From the NCBI GenBank assembly GCA_016296655.1, contig JAEDIW010000010.1:1-63830 (forward strand): 63,830 nucleotides of DNA, written 5' to 3'. How positions within the stretch are numbered: the first letter of the stretch is position 1; each line of letters starts with the position of its first letter. Position numbers and translations under genes: made by a program. The notes below the pieces were generated by a model. The model worked only from the letters and a program-made list of their open reading frames with translations, had not been told where the DNA came from and did no database searches. The stretch is from Treponema sp. Its GTDB lineage: Bacteria; Spirochaetota; Spirochaetia; Treponematales; Treponemataceae. Shown piece after piece: positions 1 through 8,598 of this stretch.

Positions 1-53
1 AGCGTAAAAAGTCAATCGATTGTTGAAACAATCTTCTTGACTTTTTATGGGAG
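1..53 (+). promoter_or_regulatory. Hairpin leader, first copy
   Basis: A stem-loop occupies 6-46. The outer arms are AAAAAGTCAA (6-15) and TTGACTTTTT (37-46), and the inner arms GATTGT/ACAATC close a TGAA loop. A GGGAG ribosome-binding site follows at 49-53. The same 53 bases recur without a mismatch at 63396-63448, again just before a start codon. The stem ends in a T run like an intrinsic terminator but sits 3 nt from the Shine-Dalgarno sequence, so it could act as an attenuator or an access switch. The function is inferred. Confidence 0.6.
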
Positions 54-59
54 CAGGAT

Positions 60-863
60 ATGGCTAAAATTTCAAATGAAAGCCGTGAAAATTACGAAAA
101 GAAAATCAAACCTTATCAGGATGAACTGAAAAATTCTCTTGAAAAAGAAAAGAATATTCTTGCCATCATAAAGCGGGATAGTTCTGGCATTGCATATAAA
201 AAAATTCTGCTCTGCGATGAAATGATTTATCAGGCTTCCATTCTGCTGATTATAAATTCATTATCCCAGCATCTGTTGAATGTACGCAATAATGATGTTT
301 TAAATGATGCCAGAAAGGCTCTTTACAAGGCTATAATCTATCTTGAAGAAACTGTAACCAATGCAGTTGATGTTTCTTATCCTGAAATTGAAGAAAAAGT
401 GAATCAGCTTGCCAATATGCCGTTGGAAAGAAGGTATTACCAGATTCGTAAGCTTGGACTTGCAGTTCGTATGCTTATTGATGCTTTTGGAGACAACTCA
501 AAATGGAAATGGTCGTTTGTTGAGCTTGAAGGGCGTTTTGCAGTTGTTTCAAAAAATCTCATAGACATGAAAAAAGCTGCAAAGGATTATTTTGACCCTC
601 GCTCGCCTGATTATGATAATACGGTTTACACTATGAGGCTTTTGAAGAACCTTCTTACAAAGTCTGCTGCAGCCTATCGTGACCGCTATGAACTTTCGAC
701 GCGCCGTATTGATGATATGCGCATGGGAATCCGCTTTAACATGGCATTGCGCAGGCTTTGTCTTGTTATGGGGATGCGTGAAGAAGCTGAAGAAGCAAAG
801 AAAAAGGCGATTGTCTGGAATGAAAAAATGGAAGCCGATCGTAAAGCTGGCCTGAGCAATTAG
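60..863 (+). CDS. Conserved hypothetical protein, 267 aa
   Basis: I do not recognise this family. The protein is soluble-looking, with no signal peptide or membrane segment, and is mostly helical and rich in charged residues. The N-terminal 45 residues are Lys/Glu-rich. The C-terminal 40 residues (MGMREEAEEAKKKAIVWNEK region) look like a coiled coil. The start at 60 is supported by GGGAG at 49-53 and AGGA at 55-58. The gene stands alone, with the hairpin leader before it and a GC-rich repeat region after it. Codon use looks like that of its neighbours, so it is probably a real native gene. A structural or regulatory role cannot be told apart from sequence. Confidence 0.7.
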   Translation: MAKISNESRENYEKKIKPYQDELKNSLEKEKNILAIIKRDSSGIAYKKILLCDEMIYQASILLIINSLSQHLLNVRNNDVLNDARKALYKAIIYLEETVTNAVDVSYPEIEEKVNQLANMPLERRYYQIRKLGLAVRMLIDAFGDNSKWKWSFVELEGRFAVVSKNLIDMKKAAKDYFDPRSPDYDNTVYTMRLLKNLLTKSAAAYRDRYELSTRRIDDMRMGIRFNMALRRLCLVMGMREEAEEAKKKAIVWNEKMEADRKAGLSN

Positions 864-1231
864 CAGAAAAACTGATTGTTAAGAAAAGCCTCCTACGCCA
901 GATTGGAACACCACGAAGTGCCGGCCGCGTCGAGTGCTTTTTGTGCATGAAAAGTAGAAAAAAATAGATGTCCTGAATGTTTTTTTTCTGCAAATTGAAA
1001 TATTTTAAACAGCGGGCGGTGAGCGGATAGCGAAGTGTGGAAAGCTGGTTTTGCAGCGACGTGCCGTCCATAAGAAAAATAAAAAAAGTCAATAGTTTTT
1101 TTTTGAATGTATTTTTCTTGCAAAATAATAAAAAATGACATTTATGTATTCTTTTTTGTTTCCATTTATTAAAAAATAGGGTATCATATTGTGAACATTT
1201 TAAATCTTGTTCATTTTTTTTGGAGGATATT
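864..1231. repeat. GC-rich dispersed repeat, copy 1, in a 368-bp gap
   Basis: This gap has no convincing gene. From 892 to 1073 lies a GC-rich block in an AT-rich setting. It begins TACGCCAGATTG (894-905), contains GGAAAGCTGG (1039-1048) and ends ACGTGCCGTCCATAA (1059-1073). The same three landmarks, in the same order, occur at 47764-47864. This copy has an extra AT-rich middle of about 70 nt (roughly 935-1005). The last 150 bases are AT-rich, with a possible -10 box TATCAT at 1182-1187 for the next gene. No acceptable -35 box was found at normal spacing. Confidence 0.6.
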
Positions 1232-2332
1232 GTGAAAAAAGTTGCTTTACTTTTAGCAGTTGTTTTGGGTGCTTCTTGTGTTTTCGCTGGTGGAAGCAAA
1301 GAAGCAAAAGCTACTGATGGACGTCCTGTAATTCGTTTGATTACAGACGCAACAGGTATTGATGACAAGTCGTTCAATGCAGCAGCATGGAGAGGTATTC
1401 TTTCTTATTATGGCGACACATGGGAAAATCAGAAAGGTCGTGGTGACAAGTATGAAGTTGTAACATGTCAGACTCAGGATATGTATGTTCCTGTTTTGAA
1501 ACAGGTTTCTGATGAATCTCCTGATTTGATTGTTGTAACAGGTTTTACTTTTGCAGATGCTCTTGCTGAAGTTTCTGACCAGTATCCTGATCAGAAATAT
1601 ATGATTGTAGATGTTGACTGGGTTTCTAAACCAAACGTAATGCAGTTCATCTTTACTGAAGAACAGGGTTCTTTCCTTGTTGGTGCCGTTGCAGCCCTTC
1701 AGGCAAAAGAAGATAAAATCGCAAATCCAAAATTCGGTTTTATCGGTGGTATTCCTGGCGTAACAATCACAAAGTTTGAAGTTGGTTATATTCAGGGACT
1801 TAAATCGATTATTCCTGATGCAGAAGTTGTAGATTACTATGCTAACGACTGGGGTAAACCTGAACTTGCAAAAACTCAGGCAAAGACATGGTTTGATAAC
1901 GGTGTATATGCAATTTATTCAGCTGCCGGCGGTACTGGCAACGGTACAATTGCACAGGCTAAGGAATACCGCATGGGTGGTAAAAACGTATGGGCAATTG
2001 GTGTTGATTCTGACCAGTATGCTGACGGTATTTACGAAGGTAAAAAATCTGCTGTACTTACATCTATGATTAAACGCGTAGAGTCGGCTTCTGTTTATGC
2101 TCTTAAAGCTGTTGAAGCAGGAACCTTTAAAGCTGGTGTTGTAAGTCTGGCTCTCAAAGATGATGGTGTTGGAATTTCAACAGCTAACCCAGATCTCAGC
2201 CCTGCAGTTGTAAAGAAAGTTGAAGAACTCAAAGCTGACATCATTAGCGGAAAAATTAAAGTAATTGGTACATATAAAGATGCTTTGGCTGCAGGAAAAG
2301 TTCCTGCTGGTCTTGGTGCAAAAGATAACTAA
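1232..2332 (+). CDS. pnrA: BMP-family substrate-binding lipoprotein (PnrA/TmpC-like)
   Basis: Extracytoplasmic binding protein of a BMP-type ABC importer. In Treponema pallidum the homologue TmpC/PnrA binds purine nucleosides, so nucleosides are the likely ligand here. I place the start at GTG 1232 because GGAGG lies at 1222-1226, 5 nt upstream; an earlier TTG at 1220 overlaps that site. The first 20 residues are a hydrophobic signal ending in ASCVFAGGS, which fits a loose spirochaete lipobox with acylation at the Cys. The mature part carries the family segments TDATGIDDKSFNAAAW and GFIGGIPGVTITKFEVGY. Length is 366 aa, normal for the family. It leads the importer operon, and a terminator-like hairpin follows it, so it is probably made in excess over the membrane parts. 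Confidence 0.9.
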   Translation: MKKVALLLAVVLGASCVFAGGSKEAKATDGRPVIRLITDATGIDDKSFNAAAWRGILSYYGDTWENQKGRGDKYEVVTCQTQDMYVPVLKQVSDESPDLIVVTGFTFADALAEVSDQYPDQKYMIVDVDWVSKPNVMQFIFTEEQGSFLVGAVAALQAKEDKIANPKFGFIGGIPGVTITKFEVGYIQGLKSIIPDAEVVDYYANDWGKPELAKTQAKTWFDNGVYAIYSAAGGTGNGTIAQAKEYRMGGKNVWAIGVDSDQYADGIYEGKKSAVLTSMIKRVESASVYALKAVEAGTFKAGVVSLALKDDGVGISTANPDLSPAVVKKVEELKADIISGKIKVIGTYKDALAAGKVPAGLGAKDN

Positions 2333-2349
2333 TCTGTTTTAGTGAAAAG

Positions 2350-2386
2350 TACGGGTAACTGTCTGTCAGTGCCCGTATTTTTTTTG
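2350..2386 (+). terminator. Terminator-like hairpin inside the importer operon
   Basis: TACGGG (2350-2355) pairs with CCCGTA (2372-2377) and is followed by a run of T up to 2386. It lies between the binding-protein gene and the ATPase gene. Partial termination here would give more lipoprotein than ATPase and permease, a common arrangement in ABC importers. The stem is short (6 bp plus possible extensions), so leaky termination is more likely than a full stop. Confidence 0.6.
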
Positions 2387-2397
2387 TTGAGGTGCTT

Positions 2398-3954
2398 ATG
2401 GATTCTACTGATTCTCGGAAAAACATCATTGAAATGGTTGGAATTACCAAGGCTTTCCCTGGCGTCGTTGCAAATGATAACGTTACTCTTAATGTAAAAG
2501 AGAATGAAGTTCTTGCGCTGCTTGGCGAAAATGGAGCCGGTAAATCAACTCTTATGTCAATTTTATTTGGTTCTTATGCTCCTGATAAAGGAACTATAAA
2601 AATCAGGGGGAAGATTGCAAAAATTGACGATCCTAATGCTGCAACTGCACTTGGAATTGGTATGGTTCATCAGCATTTTAAGCTTGTTCATAATTATACG
2701 GTTGCAGAAAATATCGTACTTGGATATGAGCCAAAGACAAAGTTTGGTCTGCTTGATCTTGAAAAGGCCGAAAGACAGGTTGAAGCTCTTTCCAAAACAT
2801 ACGGATTGCAGGTAAATCCAAAAAGTAAAATAGAAGATATTACTGTAGGAATGCAGCAGCGTGTTGAAATCCTTAAGGTTCTTTACCGCAAGGCTGACAT
2901 TATTATTTTTGACGAACCTACAGCAGTTCTTACACCTCAGGAAATTGATGAATTAATGCAGATTATTCTTCTGTTAAAAGAGCAGGGGAAGACTATTATT
3001 ATCATCACTCATAAACTTAAGGAAATTAAAGCGGTTGGGGAGCGTTGTACAGTTCTTCGCCGTGGCAAGGTCATTGGTACTGTAAATGTTGCTGACGTTT
3101 CTGAACAGGATTTGGCAGAAATGATGGTTGGCCGTGCCGTAAAATTTGAAATTGAGAAAAAACCACCGAAATTCGGTGATGTGAAACTTCGCATTGAAAA
3201 TATAAATATAAAGAATTCCCGTGGACAGCTTGTTGTCAGAAATTTATCGCTTGAAGTCCGTTCTGGTGAAATCCTTGGCATTGCAGGTGTTGATGGAAAC
3301 GGTCAGACTGAGCTGCTGTATGGAATAACAGGTTTGCTTCCTCTTGAATCTGGAAGAATATTCCTTAATGGTAAGGATATTTCAAAAATGTCTATAAGAG
3401 ACCGTATTGAGGCAGGTTTGGGACACATTCCTGAAGACCGCCATAAGCATGGTCTGGTTGCTGATTTTACAGTTGCAGAAAATGTAGCCTTGAAAAACTA
3501 TTATCTGGCTCCATATACAAAAAACGGTTGTGTCCTTGTTGAAGAGGAAATGAAGAAAAAGGCAGACAATTTGATTGACGCATTTGACATCCGCGCAGGA
3601 CAGGGAGCTGAAACGTTTGCCGGCAGCATGTCTGGAGGCAATCAGCAGAAAGTTATTGTTGCCAGGGAAGTTGACATGGGAGGAGATGTTCTTTTGATAG
3701 CTCAGCCTACCCGTGGTCTGGATGTCGGTGCCATTGAATATATTCGCCAGCGTATTCTTGAAGAAAGAGACAAGGGACGTGCTATTCTTCTTGTTTCATT
3801 TGAACTTGATGAAATTATGAACCTGTGTGACAGAATTGCTACAATTTCAAAAGGAACTATTGTCGGAACCTTTAACGAGGGCGAAGTTACTGAAAGGGAA
3901 ATCGGTGTAATGATGGCTGGTTCAAAAGATAAAGTTTCGGAGGAAATGGCATGA
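2398..3954 (+). CDS. BMP-type importer ATPase with two nucleotide-binding domains
   Basis: Fused tandem ABC ATPase (518 aa) that powers the nucleoside-type importer. The first domain has Walker A GENGAGKST (about residues 43-51), a signature region VGMQQRVEIL and Walker B IIIFDEPTAVL. The second domain has a degenerate Walker A (GVDGNGQTEL, no Lys), the signature GGNQQK and AQPTRGLDVG in place of a standard Walker B Glu. That asymmetry is usual for this subfamily and leaves one hydrolytic site. The start is ATG 2398 with GAGG at 2389-2392; a GTG at 2392 falls within that site. Its stop overlaps the first permease start (ATGA at 3951-3954), so the two are translationally coupled. Confidence 0.92.
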   Translation: MDSTDSRKNIIEMVGITKAFPGVVANDNVTLNVKENEVLALLGENGAGKSTLMSILFGSYAPDKGTIKIRGKIAKIDDPNAATALGIGMVHQHFKLVHNYTVAENIVLGYEPKTKFGLLDLEKAERQVEALSKTYGLQVNPKSKIEDITVGMQQRVEILKVLYRKADIIIFDEPTAVLTPQEIDELMQIILLLKEQGKTIIIITHKLKEIKAVGERCTVLRRGKVIGTVNVADVSEQDLAEMMVGRAVKFEIEKKPPKFGDVKLRIENINIKNSRGQLVVRNLSLEVRSGEILGIAGVDGNGQTELLYGITGLLPLESGRIFLNGKDISKMSIRDRIEAGLGHIPEDRHKHGLVADFTVAENVALKNYYLAPYTKNGCVLVEEEMKKKADNLIDAFDIRAGQGAETFAGSMSGGNQQKVIVAREVDMGGDVLLIAQPTRGLDVGAIEYIRQRILEERDKGRAILLVSFELDEIMNLCDRIATISKGTIVGTFNEGEVTEREIGVMMAGSKDKVSEEMA

Positions 3955-5099
3955 GCAGCGAAAAGGGCAGAAAAATAAGTTTCTCTGACTTCCTGATGAA
4001 ATCAGATGGTGCAGTTTCTTCACTGGTAGTATTGCTTGGTTTTTTGTGTGCAACACTTCTGGTGATTGTTGTAGGCCGCAATCCTGCAGGCATTTATAAA
4101 TCAATTCTGCAGGTTGTAACAGGTTTCAACCTTAACAATGGAAAATGGAATATTCGCTATGTTGGTGAATGGCTGAATTATTCTGTTCCATTTGTTCTCT
4201 GCGGATTTTCCATGGCTTTTGCAGCTAGAGCAGGTCTGTTCAATATTGGTGGAGAAGGTCAGTACATAGTTGGTTTGACTGTAGCTCAGCTTTTAGCTTT
4301 GAACTTTCCGCCGATTCCTGTGCTTCATGTTCTTGTTGCCGTTGTCGGTGGTACAATGGCAGGTGTTATTTGGGGAGGCATTGTAGGTTACTTAAAAGCC
4401 AGATTTGAAGTTTCCGAAGTTGTTGCGACAATCATGCTGAATTATACAGCTTTATATCTTTCGCGCATTATTACGCTTGCAATTCCAGGTACAAATACTT
4501 ACAAAACCATAAATTTTGCTGAAACTGCAAGTTTAAGAATAGGCTTTCTTTCAAAGCTGACAAATAATTCTTCAATGAATGCTGGCTTTTTTATCATGCT
4601 TGTGTGCGTCTTTATTTACTGGTTTGTAATGGAAAAAACAAATATTGGTTTTGGCTTGCGTGCAACCGGCTACAATAAAGATGCCGCACGTGCTTCCGGC
4701 ATTCCTGTTATTTCAAGCATTGTAATAGCAATGGCTGTTTCTGGTGCGTTTGCGGGTCTTGCAGGAAGTATTGTGGCTCTTGGATCTTTCAAATATGGTC
4801 GTGTAATTGCAGGTATGGATAACTACGGTTTTACAGGTATTGCAGTTGCCCTTGTTGGAAATAACAAGGCTTTGGGAACTTTGTTTGCAGGTCTTTTGTT
4901 TGGTATGCTGCAGGCTGCCCAGCCAATCATGCAGGGAAATAAAATACCGAAAGAAATCACCTTCATCATTCAGGGACTTGTTGTTGTTTTCATTTCTCTG
5001 AAAGCAGGCATTACAATTTTCCTTGCATGGAAAGAACGACGTAAAGTTGAAAAAGCTGAAAAACTTGAAAAAGCTGCATTGGCTGGAGGTGCAAAATGA
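3951..5099 (+). CDS. BMP-type importer permease 1 (YufP-like)
   Basis: Inner-membrane permease of the BPD_transp_2 class (RbsC/YufP-like), 382 aa, with about eight to ten hydrophobic segments. The core carries the family stretch FNIGGEGQYIVG (about residue 95) and the conserved loop GFGLRATGYNKDAARASG (about residues 235-255). It pairs with the next permease to form the channel through which the substrate released by the lipoprotein enters. ATGA overlaps at both ends tie it to the ATPase and the second permease. The C-terminal tail is a Lys/Glu-rich helix (RRKVEKAEKLEKAA). Purine nucleoside specificity is inferred from the operon. Confidence 0.9.
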   Translation: MSSEKGRKISFSDFLMKSDGAVSSLVVLLGFLCATLLVIVVGRNPAGIYKSILQVVTGFNLNNGKWNIRYVGEWLNYSVPFVLCGFSMAFAARAGLFNIGGEGQYIVGLTVAQLLALNFPPIPVLHVLVAVVGGTMAGVIWGGIVGYLKARFEVSEVVATIMLNYTALYLSRIITLAIPGTNTYKTINFAETASLRIGFLSKLTNNSSMNAGFFIMLVCVFIYWFVMEKTNIGFGLRATGYNKDAARASGIPVISSIVIAMAVSGAFAGLAGSIVALGSFKYGRVIAGMDNYGFTGIAVALVGNNKALGTLFAGLLFGMLQAAQPIMQGNKIPKEITFIIQGLVVVFISLKAGITIFLAWKERRKVEKAEKLEKAALAGGAK

Positions 5100-6001
5100 A
5101 TGTTATTTTAGGAATGATACCTTCTGTTTTAATGATTACATCTCCTATTCTGATTACAGCTGCTGGAGGCATGATTTGTGAACGCAGTGGTGTTACAAAC
5201 ATTGCACTTGAAGGTTTGCTTGGAATTGGTGCATTTGCAGCAGCTTCTACCCATGTGATTATGGAAAGTTTCTGTCCTGGTTCTATTTGGATTGCACTTG
5301 CTGTTGGAGCAGTTTTTGGAATGTTGTTTTCGTTGATTCATGCTTATGCTTCAATTTCCCTGAATGCAGACCAGACTATTTCAGGAACCGGCATTAACCT
5401 CCTTTCAACAGGTGTGACAATATTTTTCTCTCAAGTTCTTTTTTCAGCAGATCGTACAACTCCATTTAAAATCGGCATGCTTCCAGGACCTGGAGGAATT
5501 TATCCTACAGCTTACATTGCTTTTGTGATCATTGTTTTAAGCTGGTTTGTAATGTATAAACTGCCGTTTGGACTTCGTTTAAGGGCTTGTGGTGAACATC
5601 CTGATGCCGCAGCATCTGTGGGAATAAATGTCCGTGCAATGAGGTATTTTGCAGTTCTGCTTTCAGGCTTGCTGGCAGGTCTTGCAGGCGGCTGTCTGGT
5701 TCTTACAGAAACAATTCAGTATACTTCCAATACAATTAATGGTACGGGATTTATTGCGCTTGCAGCTGTTTCCTTTGGACGCTGGACTCCTGCTGGAATT
5801 ACGGGGTCATCTTTGCTTTTTGGAACTGCAGTAGCTTTTGCAATATACGTTGTAAACATTCCTGCATTAAGTTCTGTTCTTCCTGCTGAATTCTTTAATC
5901 TTCTGCCTTATGTAATTACACTTCTAGCACTGGTTGTCTTTAGCGGAAAGAATCATGCTCCGGCTTCTGTCGGAAAACCTTACGAAAATGGAGCCTCCTG
6001 A
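5096..6001 (+). CDS. BMP-type importer permease 2 (YufQ-like)
   Basis: Second membrane subunit of the same importer, 301 aa, shorter than its partner as is usual for the YufQ type. It has the matching motifs SGVTNIALEGLLGIGAF (about residue 35) and FGLRLRACGEHPDAAASVG (about residues 160-178), plus GTGFIALAAVSFGRW later. The start overlaps the previous stop (ATGA at 5096-5099). Its stop codon lies inside a small hairpin that covers the ribosome-binding site of the next gene, so translation through this end may affect that gene. Confidence 0.9.
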   Translation: MNVILGMIPSVLMITSPILITAAGGMICERSGVTNIALEGLLGIGAFAAASTHVIMESFCPGSIWIALAVGAVFGMLFSLIHAYASISLNADQTISGTGINLLSTGVTIFFSQVLFSADRTTPFKIGMLPGPGGIYPTAYIAFVIIVLSWFVMYKLPFGLRLRACGEHPDAAASVGINVRAMRYFAVLLSGLLAGLAGGCLVLTETIQYTSNTINGTGFIALAAVSFGRWTPAGITGSSLLFGTAVAFAIYVVNIPALSSVLPAEFFNLLPYVITLLALVVFSGKNHAPASVGKPYENGAS

Positions 6002-6015
6002 TTTTTTTTTCAGGA
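5996..6015 (+). promoter_or_regulatory. Hairpin covering the next gene's ribosome-binding site
   Basis: TCCTGA (5996-6001) and TCAGGA (6010-6015) form a 6-bp stem around a loop of eight T. The second arm contains the AGGA used by the gene starting at 6020, and the first arm overlaps the permease stop codon. Ribosomes finishing the permease would melt the stem. Coupled translation is the simplest reading. Confidence 0.45.
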
Positions 6016-6019
6016 AAAA

Positions 6020-7240
6020 ATGATGCTGGACAAAAGACTGATTCTTAAAATATTTGAAGCATTTTCTATTGAACGGTGGAATGATTTGGTTCGTCCTTTT
6101 CAACTGATAGAAATGGACAAAGCCGCAGAAAAAATGGTTCTGGCTTATATTTTTGGCAAATATGAGGAAAACCGTGGGGCAAAATTGGATTGGGAATGGA
6201 TGATTTACGCTTCCATTTTTGATTTGCTCAAAAAGATTGCTCTCTGCGACATAAAATCTCCTGTTCAGCATCTTATAAAAACAGAATATCCTGCAGAGTA
6301 TATGCGCCTGAATGAGTGGGTGCTTGCACAATATCGGCCACTCATTCATGACGATGACCTGTTTTCTCGTTTTACGATGTATATCGGTCAGTCTGCAGGT
6401 TCTATACCTTTGGAAAAAACACAGAAAACTACTTACAGAATTTTCAGGGCTGCCCATAAGTATTCTACTTTGCGCGAACTTGATATGGTTTCTATGGTAA
6501 ATGAACCATGCAGGGTTGAAAAAACAAAACAGGAACTTGATTCTGTAATTCAGCATTTTCTTGATTTACGGGGCATGCAGCTTATCATAACCAGGCAAAA
6601 GCCTTTTGATTTTTTAATGAAAATTGAGCAGCTTCGTTTTCAGCGCAGATGGAATCAGACTCCCCGTGTTCCTGCTACAAGTGTACTTGGCCATTGTTTC
6701 TTTGTTGCCATGCTTACTGTTTTGCTTGGCAGGGAATCTGGACTTAAAATTTCTGCTGCAAGGCTTTACAACAATTTTTTCAGCGCACTTTTTCATGATT
6801 TGCCGGAAGCTGTGACTAGGGATATAATTTCGCCTGTAAAGCAGGCTACAAATGAACTGCCTCAAATTGTAAAAAAAATTGAGGATCAGATTGTTCAGAA
6901 AGAACTTGTTCCTCTTATGGAAGATTTTTACCGAGATGAGCTGCTTTATTTTACCAGTAATGAGTTTGCCAACAGGGTTTTGGTAAATGGAAAAACAAGG
7001 GAAGTTTCCTGGGAAGAGTTGAATCACCGTTATTCTGATAAAAATAAGCCTGTTGAAGGAAAGCTTGTCCGCCTGGCAGATCATTTGTCTGCATTACTTG
7101 AAGCCGACAGTTCCATAAAGCATGGAATTACATCTTCTCATCTGGAAAGCGGACGAGATAACATGATGAAAATCTATTCAAAAAATAAAATTATAAATGG
7201 AATTGATGCTGATTCTCTGTTTAAAATGATTGTAAGCTGA
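6020..7240 (+). CDS. HD-domain phosphohydrolase-like protein
   Basis: Protein of 406 aa with an HD metal-binding fold in the second half: LGHCFFVAMLTVLLGRE (first His), then FHDLPEAVTRDIISPVKQ (the HD pair and downstream Glu/Asp), then VRLADHLSALLEA with a further Asp. This resembles the YfbR/HD_3 group that acts on nucleotides, but the first 200 residues are not recognised. The start is ATG 6020 (a second ATG is at 6023) with AGGA at 6012-6015. It follows the nucleoside importer by 18 bp and is probably co-transcribed, which would suit a role in nucleotide salvage. That link is inference. The transposon inserted 27 bp beyond its stop and did not damage it. Confidence 0.7.
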   Translation: MMLDKRLILKIFEAFSIERWNDLVRPFQLIEMDKAAEKMVLAYIFGKYEENRGAKLDWEWMIYASIFDLLKKIALCDIKSPVQHLIKTEYPAEYMRLNEWVLAQYRPLIHDDDLFSRFTMYIGQSAGSIPLEKTQKTTYRIFRAAHKYSTLRELDMVSMVNEPCRVEKTKQELDSVIQHFLDLRGMQLIITRQKPFDFLMKIEQLRFQRRWNQTPRVPATSVLGHCFFVAMLTVLLGRESGLKISAARLYNNFFSALFHDLPEAVTRDIISPVKQATNELPQIVKKIEDQIVQKELVPLMEDFYRDELLYFTSNEFANRVLVNGKTREVSWEELNHRYSDKNKPVEGKLVRLADHLSALLEADSSIKHGITSSHLESGRDNMMKIYSKNKIINGIDADSLFKMIVS

Positions 7241-7275
7241 ATTTTACACCCATACCTTTACCCTTATTTTAGTAA

Positions 7276-7300
7276 GGCTATGTCCGTAAAAAGTGTTGCT
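7276..7300 (+). repeat. Left terminal inverted repeat
   Basis: This begins GGCTATGTCCGTAAAAAG and matches the right end (10489-10513) at 24 of 25 bases in inverted orientation. The transposase start lies 42 bp inside. The target duplication TTTAGTAA abuts it at 7268-7275. Confidence 0.93.
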
Positions 7301-7342
7301 TTTAGCTGACGTTTTGAAAATTCGCACTACATTATTTAATGT

Positions 7343-8371
7343 ATGACATTAAGCGAACTTTTTCAGACATTAAAGACACTTTCAAAAGCAGATTTGAATT
7401 CTGTAAAACAATTCCTTGAATCCCTTGATTTAAATTACAACGGATTCGAGGATTTTCTTTTGTCCAAAAAGTCTGAAAACGGAATTTCTTGTCCACATTG
7501 CAATTCTTTCAACATTAAGAAAAACGGTCATAAAGGCTTAATACAGCGTTTCGTGTGCAAGGACTGCAACAAAACTTTTACTTCCAGAAACAATACTATC
7601 ACATTTTCTTCTAAAAAGTCATTCGCTACTTGGAAAAAATACATTGAATGTATGATGTTAGGATTATCCGTTCGCAAGTCTGCAGAAATCTGTGGTATCA
7701 ACAAAGACACTGCTTTTATCTGGCGACATAAAATCTTGGACGCTTTGCAGAACATGGCTTCTGACGTAAAGTTGGACGGAATCGTAGAAGCAGACGAAAC
7801 TTTCTTTGCCATTTCTTTTAAAGGAAATCACAAGAAATCTACAAATTTTGTTATGCCACGCAAAGCACACAAACGTGGAAAGCAGACACATCTTCGAGGT
7901 CTTTCACACGAAAAAGTATGTGTTCCTTGTGCCGTAAATTGTAACGGACTTTCTATCGCAAAAATCACAAACTTGGGACGTGTCGGTGCAAAAGACATTC
8001 ATCACGCATTCGATAATCGTATTGTTTCTAATTCAATTTTGTGTACAGACGCAATTGCGTGTTATAATGACTTTGCAAAAACAAATAAACTAGAATTGAT
8101 TCAATTGAAAACTGGAAAATCAAAATTGGGAATTTATCACATACAACACATTAACAGTTATCACAGTATGCTTAAAAAATGGATAAAAAGATTTAATGGC
8201 GTTTCTACGAAATACTTGAATAACTATTTGATTTGGCATAATTTCGTAAACTACGCAAAAGAAAACTATGCAGAAAAAACTAAAATTTTCACCGATTTTG
8301 TATTCACTACAAATAAAAAAAGTCTAAGTAAGAATATCCCACTTAGACCTGTTATTCCGTTGGTGGCTTAA
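7343..8371 (+). CDS. IS1595-family transposase
   Basis: DDE-type transposase of 342 aa, normal full length. An N-terminal zinc ribbon has CPHC (about residue 50) and CKDC (about residue 71). A helix-turn-helix region follows (SVRKSAEICGINKDTAFIWR). The ISXO2-like catalytic core has the first Asp in EADETFF and the second in CTDAIACYNDF. The third position lies in HINSYHSMLKKW, where an Asn stands instead of Glu. I recall that variant from ISCpe8-like members of the family. No frameshift or stop interrupts it, so the element may still move. No Shine-Dalgarno sequence is evident before ATG 7343, and expression may be low. Confidence 0.93.
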   Translation: MTLSELFQTLKTLSKADLNSVKQFLESLDLNYNGFEDFLLSKKSENGISCPHCNSFNIKKNGHKGLIQRFVCKDCNKTFTSRNNTITFSSKKSFATWKKYIECMMLGLSVRKSAEICGINKDTAFIWRHKILDALQNMASDVKLDGIVEADETFFAISFKGNHKKSTNFVMPRKAHKRGKQTHLRGLSHEKVCVPCAVNCNGLSIAKITNLGRVGAKDIHHAFDNRIVSNSILCTDAIACYNDFAKTNKLELIQLKTGKSKLGIYHIQHINSYHSMLKKWIKRFNGVSTKYLNNYLIWHNFVNYAKENYAEKTKIFTDFVFTTNKKSLSKNIPLRPVIPLVA

Positions 8372-8409
8372 TTACAATGATTTACTAAGTCTTAATGTTC
8401 ATTGGACAC

Positions 8410-8598
8410 CTAAGCTATTTTCTCAAATACCTCTGGCGAGTACTGATACTCTTCATTTGTATCATCAATTACACCAAGACTTAATAATTTGTCATTATAG
8501 TAAGATTCTGAAACGCACTCGTATGTTTCACCATTTGTGATAGTTGAGTCTGTTTGTCCATTGTACTTTACAAAATAATTTACATTCTTTATAACCAT
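8410..8598 (-). CDS. Transposon cargo: small hypothetical protein, 62 aa
   Basis: A small acidic protein I do not recognise. It has no membrane segment or signal peptide. The sequence suggests a compact beta-rich domain (YFVKYNGQTDSTITNGETY then YECVSESYYNDKLLSLGVID). Its start overlaps the end of the upstream 125-aa cargo gene by 10 bp, so the two are probably made together. It runs opposite to the transposase and its stop lies 39 bp beyond the transposase stop. It might be a partner of the 125-aa protein, for instance a small binding or immunity protein, but nothing in the sequence proves that. Confidence 0.6.
   Translation of the reverse strand: MVIKNVNYFVKYNGQTDSTITNGETYECVSESYYNDKLLSLGVIDDTNEEYQYSPEVFEKIA

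Noticed and set aside
893..1141. Open frames on the minus strand across the 864-1231 gap
   Set aside because: They run through repeat and A/T-run sequence, have no ribosome-binding site and give low-complexity Phe/Lys-rich peptides.
5924..6556. Long minus-strand frame opposite the permease and HD genes
   Set aside because: It overlaps two clear genes and looks like a codon-bias shadow.
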